A DNA stretch of 64,000 nucleotides from Minicystis rosea (GTDB lineage: Bacteria; Myxococcota_A; Polyangia; Polyangiales; Polyangiaceae): the NCBI GenBank assembly GCA_001931535.1, contig CP016211.1, positions 5,997,573-6,061,572 of the forward strand, written 5' to 3'. Shown here in pieces: positions 7,300-15,403 of this stretch. Under the pieces are notes generated by a model. It searched no databases and was not told the origin of the DNA. It saw only the letters and a list, made by a program, of their open reading frames with translations. The position numbers and the translations under genes were made by a program. The number at the start of each line of letters is the position of its first letter. Position 1 is the first letter of the stretch.

Positions 7300-8984
7300 C
7301 GGGCCGCGTCGTCGCCATCCACAACGACACCAACGCGAGCGCCGCGCTCTTCCTCGACGGCGAGCTCGTCTTCGCCGCGGCCGAGGAGCGCTTCTCGCGG
7401 CAACGCGTCCAGCCGGGGCGCCCGACCCGCACGCTCGCCGCCATCGCCGAGCGCTACCCCGCGCCGGAGGGAGAGGGCGAGGCCGTGATTGGCAATCAGG
7501 TCCACTTCCTCCCGCAGATACCGCTCCCGCTGCTGCCCAACGACGATCACGACTTCTTCACGCCGCTCTTCAAGGCATACCTCGGCTATCAAGAGCTCAT
7601 CGCGCACGTCCCACAAGCGCGCGCCGCAGCGGTGCGCCTGCACCGCGCGCTCCTGGCGCGCTCGACGCCGAACCTGGTCCATGTCGCCGATCACCACACG
7701 GCGCATGCGTACTCCGCCTACATGACATCGGGCTTCGACGAGGCCGTGGCCATCACGTCGGACGGGTTCGGCGACGGCGCCTCCGCGAAAGTGTTCCGGT
7801 GCGGAGCGGGACGCTGCACCGAGCTCTACGGCTCCTCGGCGCTCGCGTCTCCGGGACTCTTCTACGGAGAGGTCGCGCTCGTGCTCGGGCTCCGCCCCAG
7901 CCAGGCGGGCAAGGTGACCGGGCTCGCCGCGCAAGGCGATCCCTCACCCGGGTACGCCGCGATGACCGAGCTCTTCTCGCTCGCGAAGGACGGCCGCTCG
8001 TTCGTGGCGCCGCCCCTCTCCGCGCGCCGCCGGGACCGTGGCCCCTACGCGGCGCTCCGCGCGATGCGACCAGCCGACGTCGCGGCCGCCGCGCAGCAGC
8101 GCCTCGAGGACGTGATGCTCGGCTTCGTCGAGCGCGCGCTCGACGAGACGGGCGCGACGCGCGTGGCCCTCGCCGGGGGCACGTTCGCGAACGTCCGGCT
8201 GAACCAGCGCATCGCGGCGCTGCCGCGGGTCGAGCGCGTCTTCGTGCACCCGGCCATGTCCGATCAGGGCATCGCCGTCGGCGCCGGCTACGAGCACCTG
8301 TCGCGCACGCGCGGCCTGCGTCCGTCGCGCATGCGCACCGCGTTCCTCGGGCCCGACTACACGGAGGATGATTGCGTCGCGGCGGTCGAACGCGCGGGCC
8401 TCCGCTATCGCCGCGAGCGAGACATCGACGCGACGACGGCCGCGCTCCTCGCCGACGGCCACGTGGTCGCACGCTTCGCTGGGCGGCTGGAGTACGGGCC
8501 GCGGGCCCTCGGCCACCGGAGCATCCTCTACCGAGGCGATGACGCCAGCGTGAACGACTGGCTCAATCGCAAGCTCCGGCGGACGGAGTACATGCCCTTC
8601 GCGCCGGTCACGCTCACCGAGGCGGCGGAGGCCTGCTACGGCGATCTCTCCGGGATCCTCGACTGCGTGCGCTTCATGACCATCGCCGTCCCGTGCACGG
8701 ACGCGATGCGGCGGGAGTCACCCGGAGTGGTGCACGTCGACGGCACGGCACGGCCGCAGGTCATCAGCGAGGAGGACGAGCCGCGCTACTACCGGCTCCT
8801 GCGCCTCTACCGCGAGAAGACGGGGAAGGCCTCGCTGATCAACACCTCGTTCAACATGCACGACGAGCCCATCGTGTGCTCGCCCGACGACGCGTGCCGC
8901 GCGCTCGTCGACGCCGGGCTGCCGTACCTCGCGCTCGAGCACCTCCTCGTGCTGGGTCCGGACGCGCGCTGGCCGGATCCCTGA
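7296..8984 (+). CDS. NodU/CmcH-family O-carbamoyltransferase
   Basis: The protein is 562 residues from GTG 7296. It shows the full family signature: an ASKHA-type N-terminus (HNDTNASAALF, residues 9-19; AAAEERFSR), metal/nucleotide-binding histidines (HHTAHAYSAY near 133-142), LAGGTFANVRLNQRI, then the YrdC-like C-terminal part with GRLEYGPRALGHRS (near 398) and INTSFNMHDEPIVC (near 513). Family members such as TobZ, CmcH and NodU carbamoylate a hydroxyl on antibiotics or nodulation factors using carbamoyl phosphate and ATP. The gene heads a plus-strand run with two oxygenase genes. An upstream in-frame TTG at 7263 is less likely, because GTG 7296 overlaps the stop of a leader frame. The acceptor is unknown. 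Confidence 0.93.
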   Translation: MTGRVVAIHNDTNASAALFLDGELVFAAAEERFSRQRVQPGRPTRTLAAIAERYPAPEGEGEAVIGNQVHFLPQIPLPLLPNDDHDFFTPLFKAYLGYQELIAHVPQARAAAVRLHRALLARSTPNLVHVADHHTAHAYSAYMTSGFDEAVAITSDGFGDGASAKVFRCGAGRCTELYGSSALASPGLFYGEVALVLGLRPSQAGKVTGLAAQGDPSPGYAAMTELFSLAKDGRSFVAPPLSARRRDRGPYAALRAMRPADVAAAAQQRLEDVMLGFVERALDETGATRVALAGGTFANVRLNQRIAALPRVERVFVHPAMSDQGIAVGAGYEHLSRTRGLRPSRMRTAFLGPDYTEDDCVAAVERAGLRYRRERDIDATTAALLADGHVVARFAGRLEYGPRALGHRSILYRGDDASVNDWLNRKLRRTEYMPFAPVTLTEAAEACYGDLSGILDCVRFMTIAVPCTDAMRRESPGVVHVDGTARPQVISEEDEPRYYRLLRLYREKTGKASLINTSFNMHDEPIVCSPDDACRALVDAGLPYLALEHLLVLGPDARWPDP

Positions 8985-9075
8985 GCAACTCGCGATACGC
9001 CGTCCCGTCACGTCAGCAATCCCACGTCGGAGCGCGACTTGCTGCGGAAGAGCTGCTCCAGTACGGTGCTCGACC

Positions 9076-9897
9076 GTGTCGCGGCCTGCCTCGCTCCCCG
9101 TGATCGAGATCGACGTGTCCGATGTCGATCGCTGCTCCGGCGCTCTGCAGGAGCTCTACGATCGCACGCTCGTCGCCGTCATCGTCCGCGGTGTGTTCTC
9201 CACCGCGGTGATGGCCGACGTCGTCGACCGGCTCGAGCGCGGCGAGATCGAGCTGCCGAGGATCAACCCGCCGGTCTTCAAAGGCCATGTCTTGGGACGC
9301 CCGCTGGTCGCGGCGGACGAGACCCTCACCAACTACCTCGACGACGCGGAGCGCTTTCGTACCGGCTGCAAGGCCCTCTTCGGCGCGCCGGTGGACGAGC
9401 GAGTTCAACAGGTGCTGGCCGGGCTCGCGGGCGGGCGGCCTGTCGTCGTGCCCACGGCGGAGGACGGCCGATCCTACCTCGCGGCGACGATTCGCGTTCT
9501 CGTCGAGGGCGATCGCCTCCCCCTCCATTACGAGAACGAGACCTTCAAAAACCCCGTCATGAAGCGCCTCGGACCGTCGCTCGATCGGGCGTCGCTGCTG
9601 AGTTACTACATCCCGATGGCGATGCCGGATGGGGGCGGCGAGCTCCGCATCTATCCGATCGATTGCCTCGAAGGGGGAGACTCGTTGATTCATCGCTTGG
9701 GCGGTGACGACAAGGCACGTCCCCTTTTCGAAGAGCGGGGCTTCGACGTCCTCCGGCCCGGCGTGGGCGACATGTTGGTCTTCGACGGTGGGCGGCTCTA
9801 TCACGAGGTCACGCCGGTGCGCGGGCGGGCCCGGTGGACGATGGGTGGGTTCTTCGCTCCATCCAGCGATCATCGGCGCATCTGCTTTTGGAGCTGA
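9076..9897 (+). CDS. 2OG-Fe(II) oxygenase, prolyl-4-hydroxylase-like
   Basis: A 273-residue soluble protein beginning at GTG 9076. The double-stranded beta-helix core is suggested by LPLHYENETF (H151, E153 as the first two iron ligands) and VGDMLVFDGGRLYHEVTPV with H243 as the distal ligand, followed by Arg residues 249-253 that could bind 2-oxoglutarate. This H-x-E...H variant is less common than H-x-D but known among these oxygenases. The fragment at 1-523 has the same order of blocks (a YLDDAERF/YFDF region, then VVVPTAEDGRSY versus CVPAIEHLAADGKPY). It lies 92 bases after the carbamoyltransferase and 6 before the Rieske gene, so it is likely co-transcribed and acts on the same intermediate. 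Confidence 0.75.
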   Translation: MSRPASLPVIEIDVSDVDRCSGALQELYDRTLVAVIVRGVFSTAVMADVVDRLERGEIELPRINPPVFKGHVLGRPLVAADETLTNYLDDAERFRTGCKALFGAPVDERVQQVLAGLAGGRPVVVPTAEDGRSYLAATIRVLVEGDRLPLHYENETFKNPVMKRLGPSLDRASLLSYYIPMAMPDGGGELRIYPIDCLEGGDSLIHRLGGDDKARPLFEERGFDVLRPGVGDMLVFDGGRLYHEVTPVRGRARWTMGGFFAPSSDHRRICFWS

Positions 9898-9903
9898 GCG
9901 TCT

Positions 9904-11142
9904 TTGGATCCGTCTCCCCTCCCCGAGCGCTTCGCCCTCCGCGATCGGCACGTGCCCAAAGCGCGTTACGTGTCGAGCGAGTTCCTCGCGCTCGAGCTCG
10001 ATCGCGTCTTCAGCCGCGTCTGGCATCTTGCCGGTCCGGCGGCGGATCTCGATCGCACCGGCGCCTACTTCACGTTCGAGATCGGGAGCGACTCGGTGCT
10101 CGTCGTGCGCCAAGCCGACGGCGTCCGCGCCTTCCACAACGTGTGCACGCACCGCGGTCGAGCGCTGCGCGAGCCGGGGATCGGCCACGCGCGCACCTTC
10201 CGTTGCCCCTACCATCGCTGGGAGTTCGCGATCGACGGCGCGCTCGTCGACGTCCCCGATGCCGAGGCGTTCGCCGGTTGCAAGGCGCGAAGCGAGCTCG
10301 GGCTCCGGCCGGTCGCGGCGGAGATCTGGGAGGGCTTCGTGTGGATCAACCTGGCCCCGAATCCCGAGCCGCTCCTAGATTTCCTCGGCCCCGTCGCCGA
10401 GCGCCTCGCCGCTTATCGGCTCGAGGACTACGCGCTCGAGCAGGACCAGACGCTCGACATCGAGTGCAATTGGAAGGTGGGCGTCGACGCTTTCAACGAG
10501 GCCTATCACCTCGGCAGCGTCCACCCGCAGCTCCTCCAGATGCTCGACGAGACCCGCGTCGCCATCGAGCTCTACGGGCGCCACAGCTGCATCCGCGTTC
10601 CCTTCGGCGTGGCGAGCCCGAACAGCGCCGCGCCGGAGACGGTCAACGATCTGCTCAAGTACCTGCTGCAGGAAGCCGGGATCAATCCCTCGACCTTCAC
10701 CGGCCCCGCCTCCGCGGTCCGCGGCGCGATCCAACGCACGCTCCGCGGTCGGGCCGATTTCGATCTCTCGCGGCTCACCGACGATCAGATCACCGACAAT
10801 CACCAATACTACGTCTTCCCGAACCTGACGCTCAACGTCTACGGGATGAAGCACATGCTCCTCCGCCACCGGCCGCACCCGACCGACCCGCACCGGATGC
10901 TGCTCGATCAGCAGCAATACGTGCGCGTCCCGCGCGGCGGAAAGCGCCCGCCTCGGCCCAAGCCCGAGCGCTTCCTCTACGGCCAAGGATCTCTCGGGTT
11001 CGTCACCGATCAGGACACGTTCAACCTCGTGCGCGTCCAGCGCGGCATGCGCTCGCGCGGGTTCGACGAGCTCGTGCTGGGAACGGCAGAGAGCCGGTTG
11101 CTGCACATGCATCAGGTCATCGACGAGTACCTGGCGCGCTGA
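9904..11142 (+). CDS. Rieske non-heme iron oxygenase (ring-hydroxylating type, alpha subunit)
   Basis: A 412-residue Rieske oxygenase. The 2Fe-2S ligands are C-T-H near residue 81 (VCTHRGRAL) and C-P-Y-H near residue 101 (CPYHRWEF). The mononuclear iron site is visible as FNEAYHLGSVH near 197-207, the D/E-x2-H-x4-H pattern, with a later Asp in the region FVTDQDTFNLVRVQRGM. Length is typical for an alpha subunit. No ferredoxin, reductase or beta subunit is encoded nearby, so electrons must come from elsewhere. The start is TTG 9904, six bases after the previous stop. In natural-product pathways such stand-alone enzymes hydroxylate or desaturate complex substrates; the role here is inferred from the neighbours. 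Confidence 0.9.
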   Translation: MDPSPLPERFALRDRHVPKARYVSSEFLALELDRVFSRVWHLAGPAADLDRTGAYFTFEIGSDSVLVVRQADGVRAFHNVCTHRGRALREPGIGHARTFRCPYHRWEFAIDGALVDVPDAEAFAGCKARSELGLRPVAAEIWEGFVWINLAPNPEPLLDFLGPVAERLAAYRLEDYALEQDQTLDIECNWKVGVDAFNEAYHLGSVHPQLLQMLDETRVAIELYGRHSCIRVPFGVASPNSAAPETVNDLLKYLLQEAGINPSTFTGPASAVRGAIQRTLRGRADFDLSRLTDDQITDNHQYYVFPNLTLNVYGMKHMLLRHRPHPTDPHRMLLDQQQYVRVPRGGKRPPRPKPERFLYGQGSLGFVTDQDTFNLVRVQRGMRSRGFDELVLGTAESRLLHMHQVIDEYLAR

Positions 11143-11191
11143 TCGCGCTGAGCAGCGGCTCGATCGCGATCACGTGCTCGCCAACGGATCG

Positions 11192-12019
11192 TCAGTGCGG
11201 CAGGCGATTGCGGTCTTCGAGCTCGAGCGGATCGAAGAAGCCGAGCTCGCGGAGGCGCGAGATGCAGCGTGCCCGCCGGGCGTTTCCGGCCGTGTTCGCG
11301 AGCCAACTGGGCTCGAAGAGCGAGCTGCCACCGGCTACGGCCGAAGGGCCCCGCAGATCGCGGGTGTGACCGCGGCTCAGACGATCCTGCTCGCGGAGCG
11401 CCGCGAGCTGCGCGTCCGTCTTCGGATTGTTGAAATAGGACAACGACGCGCCAGGCCGACCGGGCGCTCCATGGCAGCTCGCGTGGTAGAGCCGCAAATC
11501 GAAGGCGAGCACGTCACCGGGCTCCGACTCGAAGACGAAGCTCGGCACCTCGTCGATCTCGGGGCGACGGGCGTTGAGGAAGCGCATGAAGGCATCGTGG
11601 TATGGTTGCCGGTGCGAGCCGGGCACGACCCGGAGAGCGCCGGAGTCGGCGCGAAGCGGCTCGAGATAGAAGACGAATTTGATGCCGTAATGGTCGAAGC
11701 CGACGGTGTCGGGGTGCCAGAACGTGTCGCCGACGAAGCGGCTAGCGTCGGTCATCACGCCGAGCACGTCGCCGCCGTAGAGCTGCTCGGCCACGCCGGC
11801 GAAGCGATCGTCTTCGAGCAAGGACGCGAAGAGCGGCGTGCGCTCGCTCGTCATCAGCGCCCATTGCCGCGCCGTACCGTCGAATGGCCGCCCCCACGCA
11901 GCGTCGAGCCCGGCCGCGTGCTCGCGCTTGAGGACAGTCACCTCCTCGGCGCTGAACCAGTTGCGCAGAACCACGAAGCCGAACGTCTCGAACTCGAGGA
12001 CTTGAGGGGTGGCGAGCAT
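11192..12019 (-). CDS. phytanoyl-CoA dioxygenase (PhyH) family oxygenase
   Basis: A 275-residue Fe(II)/2-oxoglutarate oxygenase. The metal triad is H102-x-D104 (TFWHPDTVG) and H179 (LRLYHASCHG); R188 in GAPGRPGASLSYF is the likely 2-oxoglutarate anchor. Other PhyH features are the GFVVLRNWFS start, YGIKFVFYLEPL and GALRVVPGSHR. I chose ATG 12019 because a GGAG lies just upstream; the frame stays open further upstream. It is the third gene of a minus-strand run after the epimerase and deacetylase, and its 3' end faces the Rieske gene 50 bases away. Bacterial PhyH enzymes commonly hydroxylate sugars, lipids or amino acids in specialised pathways. Confidence 0.88.
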   Translation of the reverse strand: MLATPQVLEFETFGFVVLRNWFSAEEVTVLKREHAAGLDAAWGRPFDGTARQWALMTSERTPLFASLLEDDRFAGVAEQLYGGDVLGVMTDASRFVGDTFWHPDTVGFDHYGIKFVFYLEPLRADSGALRVVPGSHRQPYHDAFMRFLNARRPEIDEVPSFVFESEPGDVLAFDLRLYHASCHGAPGRPGASLSYFNNPKTDAQLAALREQDRLSRGHTRDLRGPSAVAGGSSLFEPSWLANTAGNARRARCISRLRELGFFDPLELEDRNRLPH

Positions 12020-12135
12020 GAGGTCTCCGCGCTCACCGGCGATCGCGCCGTGGGCAGCTCCGAGCGTCAAGCGGATCGCGCGGGGATTGGATCTTACCTC
12101 ACCTCGTGCGCTGCGAGATGCCATCGATGCGCTCC

Positions 12136-12795
12136 TCAGCGCAGGATGACACGGGAGAGCACGGAGAACGCTTCGGCGAAGGGCTCGCGCACCTGCGATC
12201 CACGCACGACCGCGAGGGCGCGGATGACGCCGTCGTCGAGATAGGGCCGGCCGCCGAAGCGCTGCGACGCGTAGCCGCCGACCATGCGGATCTTCGCATC
12301 GAGATCGCGCGGATCGATCACCGCGTAGACCAAGGCGGGATCGCCGCCGAGATCGTTGTTGGGGAACTCCCCCGACAGCACCGTGGCGTGCGCCTTGAAC
12401 ACGCGCGCCGCTTCGCGCGCGACCTGCTGGTGATCCTGGTTGGTGTCGTGCGCGGGATGGGTGACGACGAGCTCGTAGCGATCGCGCAGCGCCTCGAGCG
12501 CGGCGTAGATGCGCCCGCGCTCGACCTCGAAGACACCGCGACACGCGGGCAGGAGCATGTCCGTGTGATCGGCGATGGTGGCGCCCGTCTCTCGAGCGAG
12601 CCAGCGCATGTTGCCTTGGAACTCCGCGAGCGCCTGCGCGGCGGCGGCATCGTCGATGACGCCGCGATGGTCGCTGAACACGAGGACGCCGACGCGCACG
12701 CCGCTGCGGCACGCGCGGGCGAGGAGGCCGCCGGCGATGAGCTCGATGTCGTCGCAGTGCGCGCCGACGAAGAGCATGCTCTCGGGGAGCTTCAC
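12136..12795 (-). CDS. PIG-L/LmbE family N-deacetylase
   Basis: A 219-residue protein of the PIG-L zinc hydrolase family. The metal-binding motif is GAHCDDIE (H13, D15, D16, with Cys replacing the usual Pro), and the second motif HPAHDTNQDH (113-122) matches the family pattern H-P-x-D...H-x-D-H. These enzymes remove N-acetyl groups from GlcNAc-containing acceptors, as in GPI, mycothiol and aminoglycoside-type pathways. GTG 12795 overlaps the epimerase TGA as GTGA, which fixes the start and implies translational coupling. With the epimerase it suggests an amino-sugar step in the pathway. Confidence 0.88.
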   Translation of the reverse strand: MKLPESMLFVGAHCDDIELIAGGLLARACRSGVRVGVLVFSDHRGVIDDAAAAQALAEFQGNMRWLARETGATIADHTDMLLPACRGVFEVERGRIYAALEALRDRYELVVTHPAHDTNQDHQQVAREAARVFKAHATVLSGEFPNNDLGGDPALVYAVIDPRDLDAKIRMVGGYASQRFGGRPYLDDGVIRALAVVRGSQVREPFAEAFSVLSRVILR

Positions 12796-13724
12796 GCGGC
12801 CCCCGTGAAGTACCCGGCCTCGCGCAACCAAGCGGCCGTGCGACGAAGGCCTTCGTCGAGCGGCGTGCGGCACGCAGCTGGATAGAGGGCGCGCATCGCC
12901 GAGACGTCCGCCGCGCGGCGCACCACGGTGTCCCACGCGCGCGGCGGCCCGATGCGCAGGCGGCGCTCGTCGGCCTCGAAGAGCGCGAGGATGTGCCGCG
13001 AGAGCTCGACGATCGAGGTCTCACGGCCGGTGCCGACGTTGAGGATGCGACCGAGCGCGAGGTGCGCGTCCGCGAGCACCGCGACCACGTCGTCGACGTA
13101 CGAGAAGTCTCGCGTCGCGGCCTCCCCCAGGATCTCGAGATCACCGCCGCGATCGAGGGTGGTCATCATGTTGGGGATCACGTTGCGGTAGGGCCCGGGC
13201 GGGTCACCGGGCCCATAGACGTTGAAGAGGCGAAAGATCGCAAAGGGCAGCGTGCTCGACTCCACGTAGCACTCGCCGAGCCGCTTGCTCAGCGCGTACG
13301 GGGTGTTCGGCAAGAGCGGCCCGTCCTCGCGCATCGGGATCGGCGCGGGGCCGTACGACGACGACGAGCCCGCATAAACGAAGAGGCCGCACCCCGCCTG
13401 CCGCGCGAACGAGAGCACACGCAGCGTGCCCTCCGCGTTGGTGCGCACGTCGAGCGCCGGCTGCGCGAGCGAGCGCGCGTTCGCGAACGAGGCCGCGAGA
13501 TGGTAGACGCGATCCCACGGGCCCGCGGGGAGGCCGTCGAGATCCTCGGGCATGCGGATGTCGCAGTGGACGAACGCGATCCGTGGATGCAGCGCGCCGA
13601 GGAGCGTCGTCGCGTGGTGCATAGAGAGGTTGTCGGCCACCACCACGTCGTGACCGGCCATCGCCAGCGTGCGCGAGAGGTTCGATCCAATGAAGCCAGC
13701 GCCGCCCGTGATGAGAACCCGCAC
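12792..13724 (-). CDS. NAD-dependent epimerase/dehydratase (sugar nucleotide type)
   Basis: A 310-residue extended short-chain dehydrogenase. It has the Rossmann motif GGAGFIG (7-13), D-31 after the second strand (VVVADNLS), the Ser cluster GSSSSYG near 120 and the catalytic Y143-x3-K147 (PYALSKR). The C-terminal half carries the substrate-binding region typical of UDP/dTDP-sugar epimerases and dehydratases (FRLFNVYGPGD, NVGTGRETS). It starts at GTG 13724, divergent from the first B12-rSAM gene with about 78 bases between, and overlaps the deacetylase downstream. Which sugar it acts on cannot be told from sequence. Confidence 0.9.
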   Translation of the reverse strand: MRVLITGGAGFIGSNLSRTLAMAGHDVVVADNLSMHHATTLLGALHPRIAFVHCDIRMPEDLDGLPAGPWDRVYHLAASFANARSLAQPALDVRTNAEGTLRVLSFARQAGCGLFVYAGSSSSYGPAPIPMREDGPLLPNTPYALSKRLGECYVESSTLPFAIFRLFNVYGPGDPPGPYRNVIPNMMTTLDRGGDLEILGEAATRDFSYVDDVVAVLADAHLALGRILNVGTGRETSIVELSRHILALFEADERRLRIGPPRAWDTVVRRAADVSAMRALYPAACRTPLDEGLRRTAAWLREAGYFTGAA

Positions 13725-13746
13725 CGATGTCTCCGTGTCGCCGAGA

Positions 13747-13775
13747 TTGGCAACCCTGAACGAGCCTTTTATCCT
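13747..13775 (+). promoter_or_regulatory. sigma-70-type promoter of the first B12-rSAM operon
   Basis: TTGGCA (13747-13752) and TATCCT (13770-13775) are separated by 17 bases, close to the sigma-70 consensus, and stand 27 bases before ATG 13803. They lie in a short, relatively AT-rich divergent gap. No experimental start is known. Confidence 0.45.
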
Positions 13776-13802
13776 ACAGATGGGATTTCCCCATCCGCAA
13801 CC

Positions 13803-15332
13803 ATGGTAACGCTGCCCATCGTTTCACTCATTCGCCCCTCGAGCGCGGTGGGCCGGCTCGCCGTCACCCTGAACGTGACCCCGCCCCTGTCCGTGGCCTC
13901 ACTCGCGGGGAGCCTCACCGCCGCGGGTTTCGAGGTCGAGGTGATCGACGGCGTGGGCGAAGGCGTCACGCGGACGCACGAGGGCTACCACCCGAGCGTC
14001 CTCGTCAATGGGCTCAGCGCCGCCGAGATCGCGGCGCGCATCGACGCGAGCGCGGGGCTCGTCGCCGTCTCGTGCATGTTCTCGACCGACTGGCCCGTGG
14101 TGCGCGACATCATCGCCGCGGTCGCGAAGCGGTTCCCCGGCATCCCCATCGTCTGCGGCGGCGAGCACGCCACGGCCGCCCCGGAGCACACGCTGCGCAC
14201 GGCGCCCGCGCTCACGGCGTGCGCGCTCGGCGAGGGCGAGGAGACGATCGTGGAGGTGGCGCAGGCCATCGCGGCGGGCAAGAGCCTCGTGACGGTGCCG
14301 GGCCTCGTCGTGCGCACGAAGGCAGGCCCGGTGCGGACGGGCACGCGCGCCCGCATCCGCAACGTCGACGCCATCCCGCTGCCTCGCTGGGATCTGACGC
14401 CGATCGCAACGTACCTCGACGGCGGCCACAGCTTCGGCGTCGATCGCGGCCGCACCATGCCCATCGTCGCCACGCGCGGCTGCCCGTACCAATGCACGTT
14501 CTGCTCGAGCCCGCAGATGTGGACGACGCGCTACGTGACGCGCACGCCGGCGAAGGTCGTCGACGAGATCGAAGGCTACGTGCGGCGCTACGGTGCGGAG
14601 GCCATCGACTTCTACGATCTCACGGCGATCGTGCGGAAGGATTGGATCGTCGCGTTCTGCGAAGAGCTCCTGCGCCGCAAGCTCGACATCACCTGGCAGC
14701 TCCCCAGCGGCACGCGCAGCGAGGCCATCGATCGCGACGTCGCGACGCTGCTCTACAAGTCGGGCTGCCGCAACGTGTCGTACGCGCCGGAGAGCGGCTC
14801 GCAGCGCACGCTCAAGGCCATCAAGAAGAAGGTGAGCCTCGATCGCATGGCGGCCTCGATGACCGCGTCGGTCGAGGCGGGCCTCAACGTGAAGGCCAAC
14901 GTCATCATGGGGTTCCCGGACGAGACGCACGAGGATCTCCTCGACAGCATGCGCTTCGTGGCGCGCATGGCCGCGCTCGGCGTGCACGACGTCTCCGTGT
15001 GGACCTTCTCACCGTACCCGGGCTCCGAGCTCTTCGATCGGCTCACCGCCGAGGGCGCCATCGGTGAGATGGATGACGCGTACTTCGCCGCGCTGCTCTC
15101 CTACTCGGACCTCGCCGGGGCCGTCTCGTGGGATCCGCATGTCTCCTCGAGCACGCTGCGGACCTATCGGCTCCTCGGCATGACGCTCTTCTACGCGGTG
15201 AGCTTCGGCATGCGGCCTTGGCGCGTGGCGACGCTCGCGAGGAACACACTTCTGGGCCGGTACGAGTCGCGCCTGGAGATGTCCCTCGCCAACCTGGCGC
15301 GGAAGCTCACCCTCGCGCGGGCGCGAACGTGA
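13803..15332 (+). CDS. B12-binding-type radical SAM protein (CSSP-MWTTRY subgroup), copy 1
   Basis: A 509-residue protein. An N-terminal Rossmann-like B12-binding domain (residues 1-180; VEVIDGVGE, IPIVCGGEHAT, CALGEGEET) lacks the usual D-x-H-x2-G His, as in BchE-like members. The radical-SAM core has C227, C231 and C234 (RGCPYQCTFC) followed by SSPQMWTTRY, a signature shared with the proteins at 24538, 28246 and 29885. KKKVSLDRM and NVIMGFPDET are further shared blocks. Such enzymes carry out C-methylation or ring rearrangement at unactivated carbons; the substrate is unknown. I chose ATG 13803 because homologues begin with the same L-I-R-P strand. It is followed 71 bases later by a second B12-rSAM gene. 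Confidence 0.88.
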   Translation: MVTLPIVSLIRPSSAVGRLAVTLNVTPPLSVASLAGSLTAAGFEVEVIDGVGEGVTRTHEGYHPSVLVNGLSAAEIAARIDASAGLVAVSCMFSTDWPVVRDIIAAVAKRFPGIPIVCGGEHATAAPEHTLRTAPALTACALGEGEETIVEVAQAIAAGKSLVTVPGLVVRTKAGPVRTGTRARIRNVDAIPLPRWDLTPIATYLDGGHSFGVDRGRTMPIVATRGCPYQCTFCSSPQMWTTRYVTRTPAKVVDEIEGYVRRYGAEAIDFYDLTAIVRKDWIVAFCEELLRRKLDITWQLPSGTRSEAIDRDVATLLYKSGCRNVSYAPESGSQRTLKAIKKKVSLDRMAASMTASVEAGLNVKANVIMGFPDETHEDLLDSMRFVARMAALGVHDVSVWTFSPYPGSELFDRLTAEGAIGEMDDAYFAALLSYSDLAGAVSWDPHVSSSTLRTYRLLGMTLFYAVSFGMRPWRVATLARNTLLGRYESRLEMSLANLARKLTLARART

Positions 15333-15403
15333 CGAGAAAGAGGCGATCGCGTGCGCTGTGAGTGGCCACGCGCGGCGCGCTCGTTCTACTATCGACATTG
15401 ATC

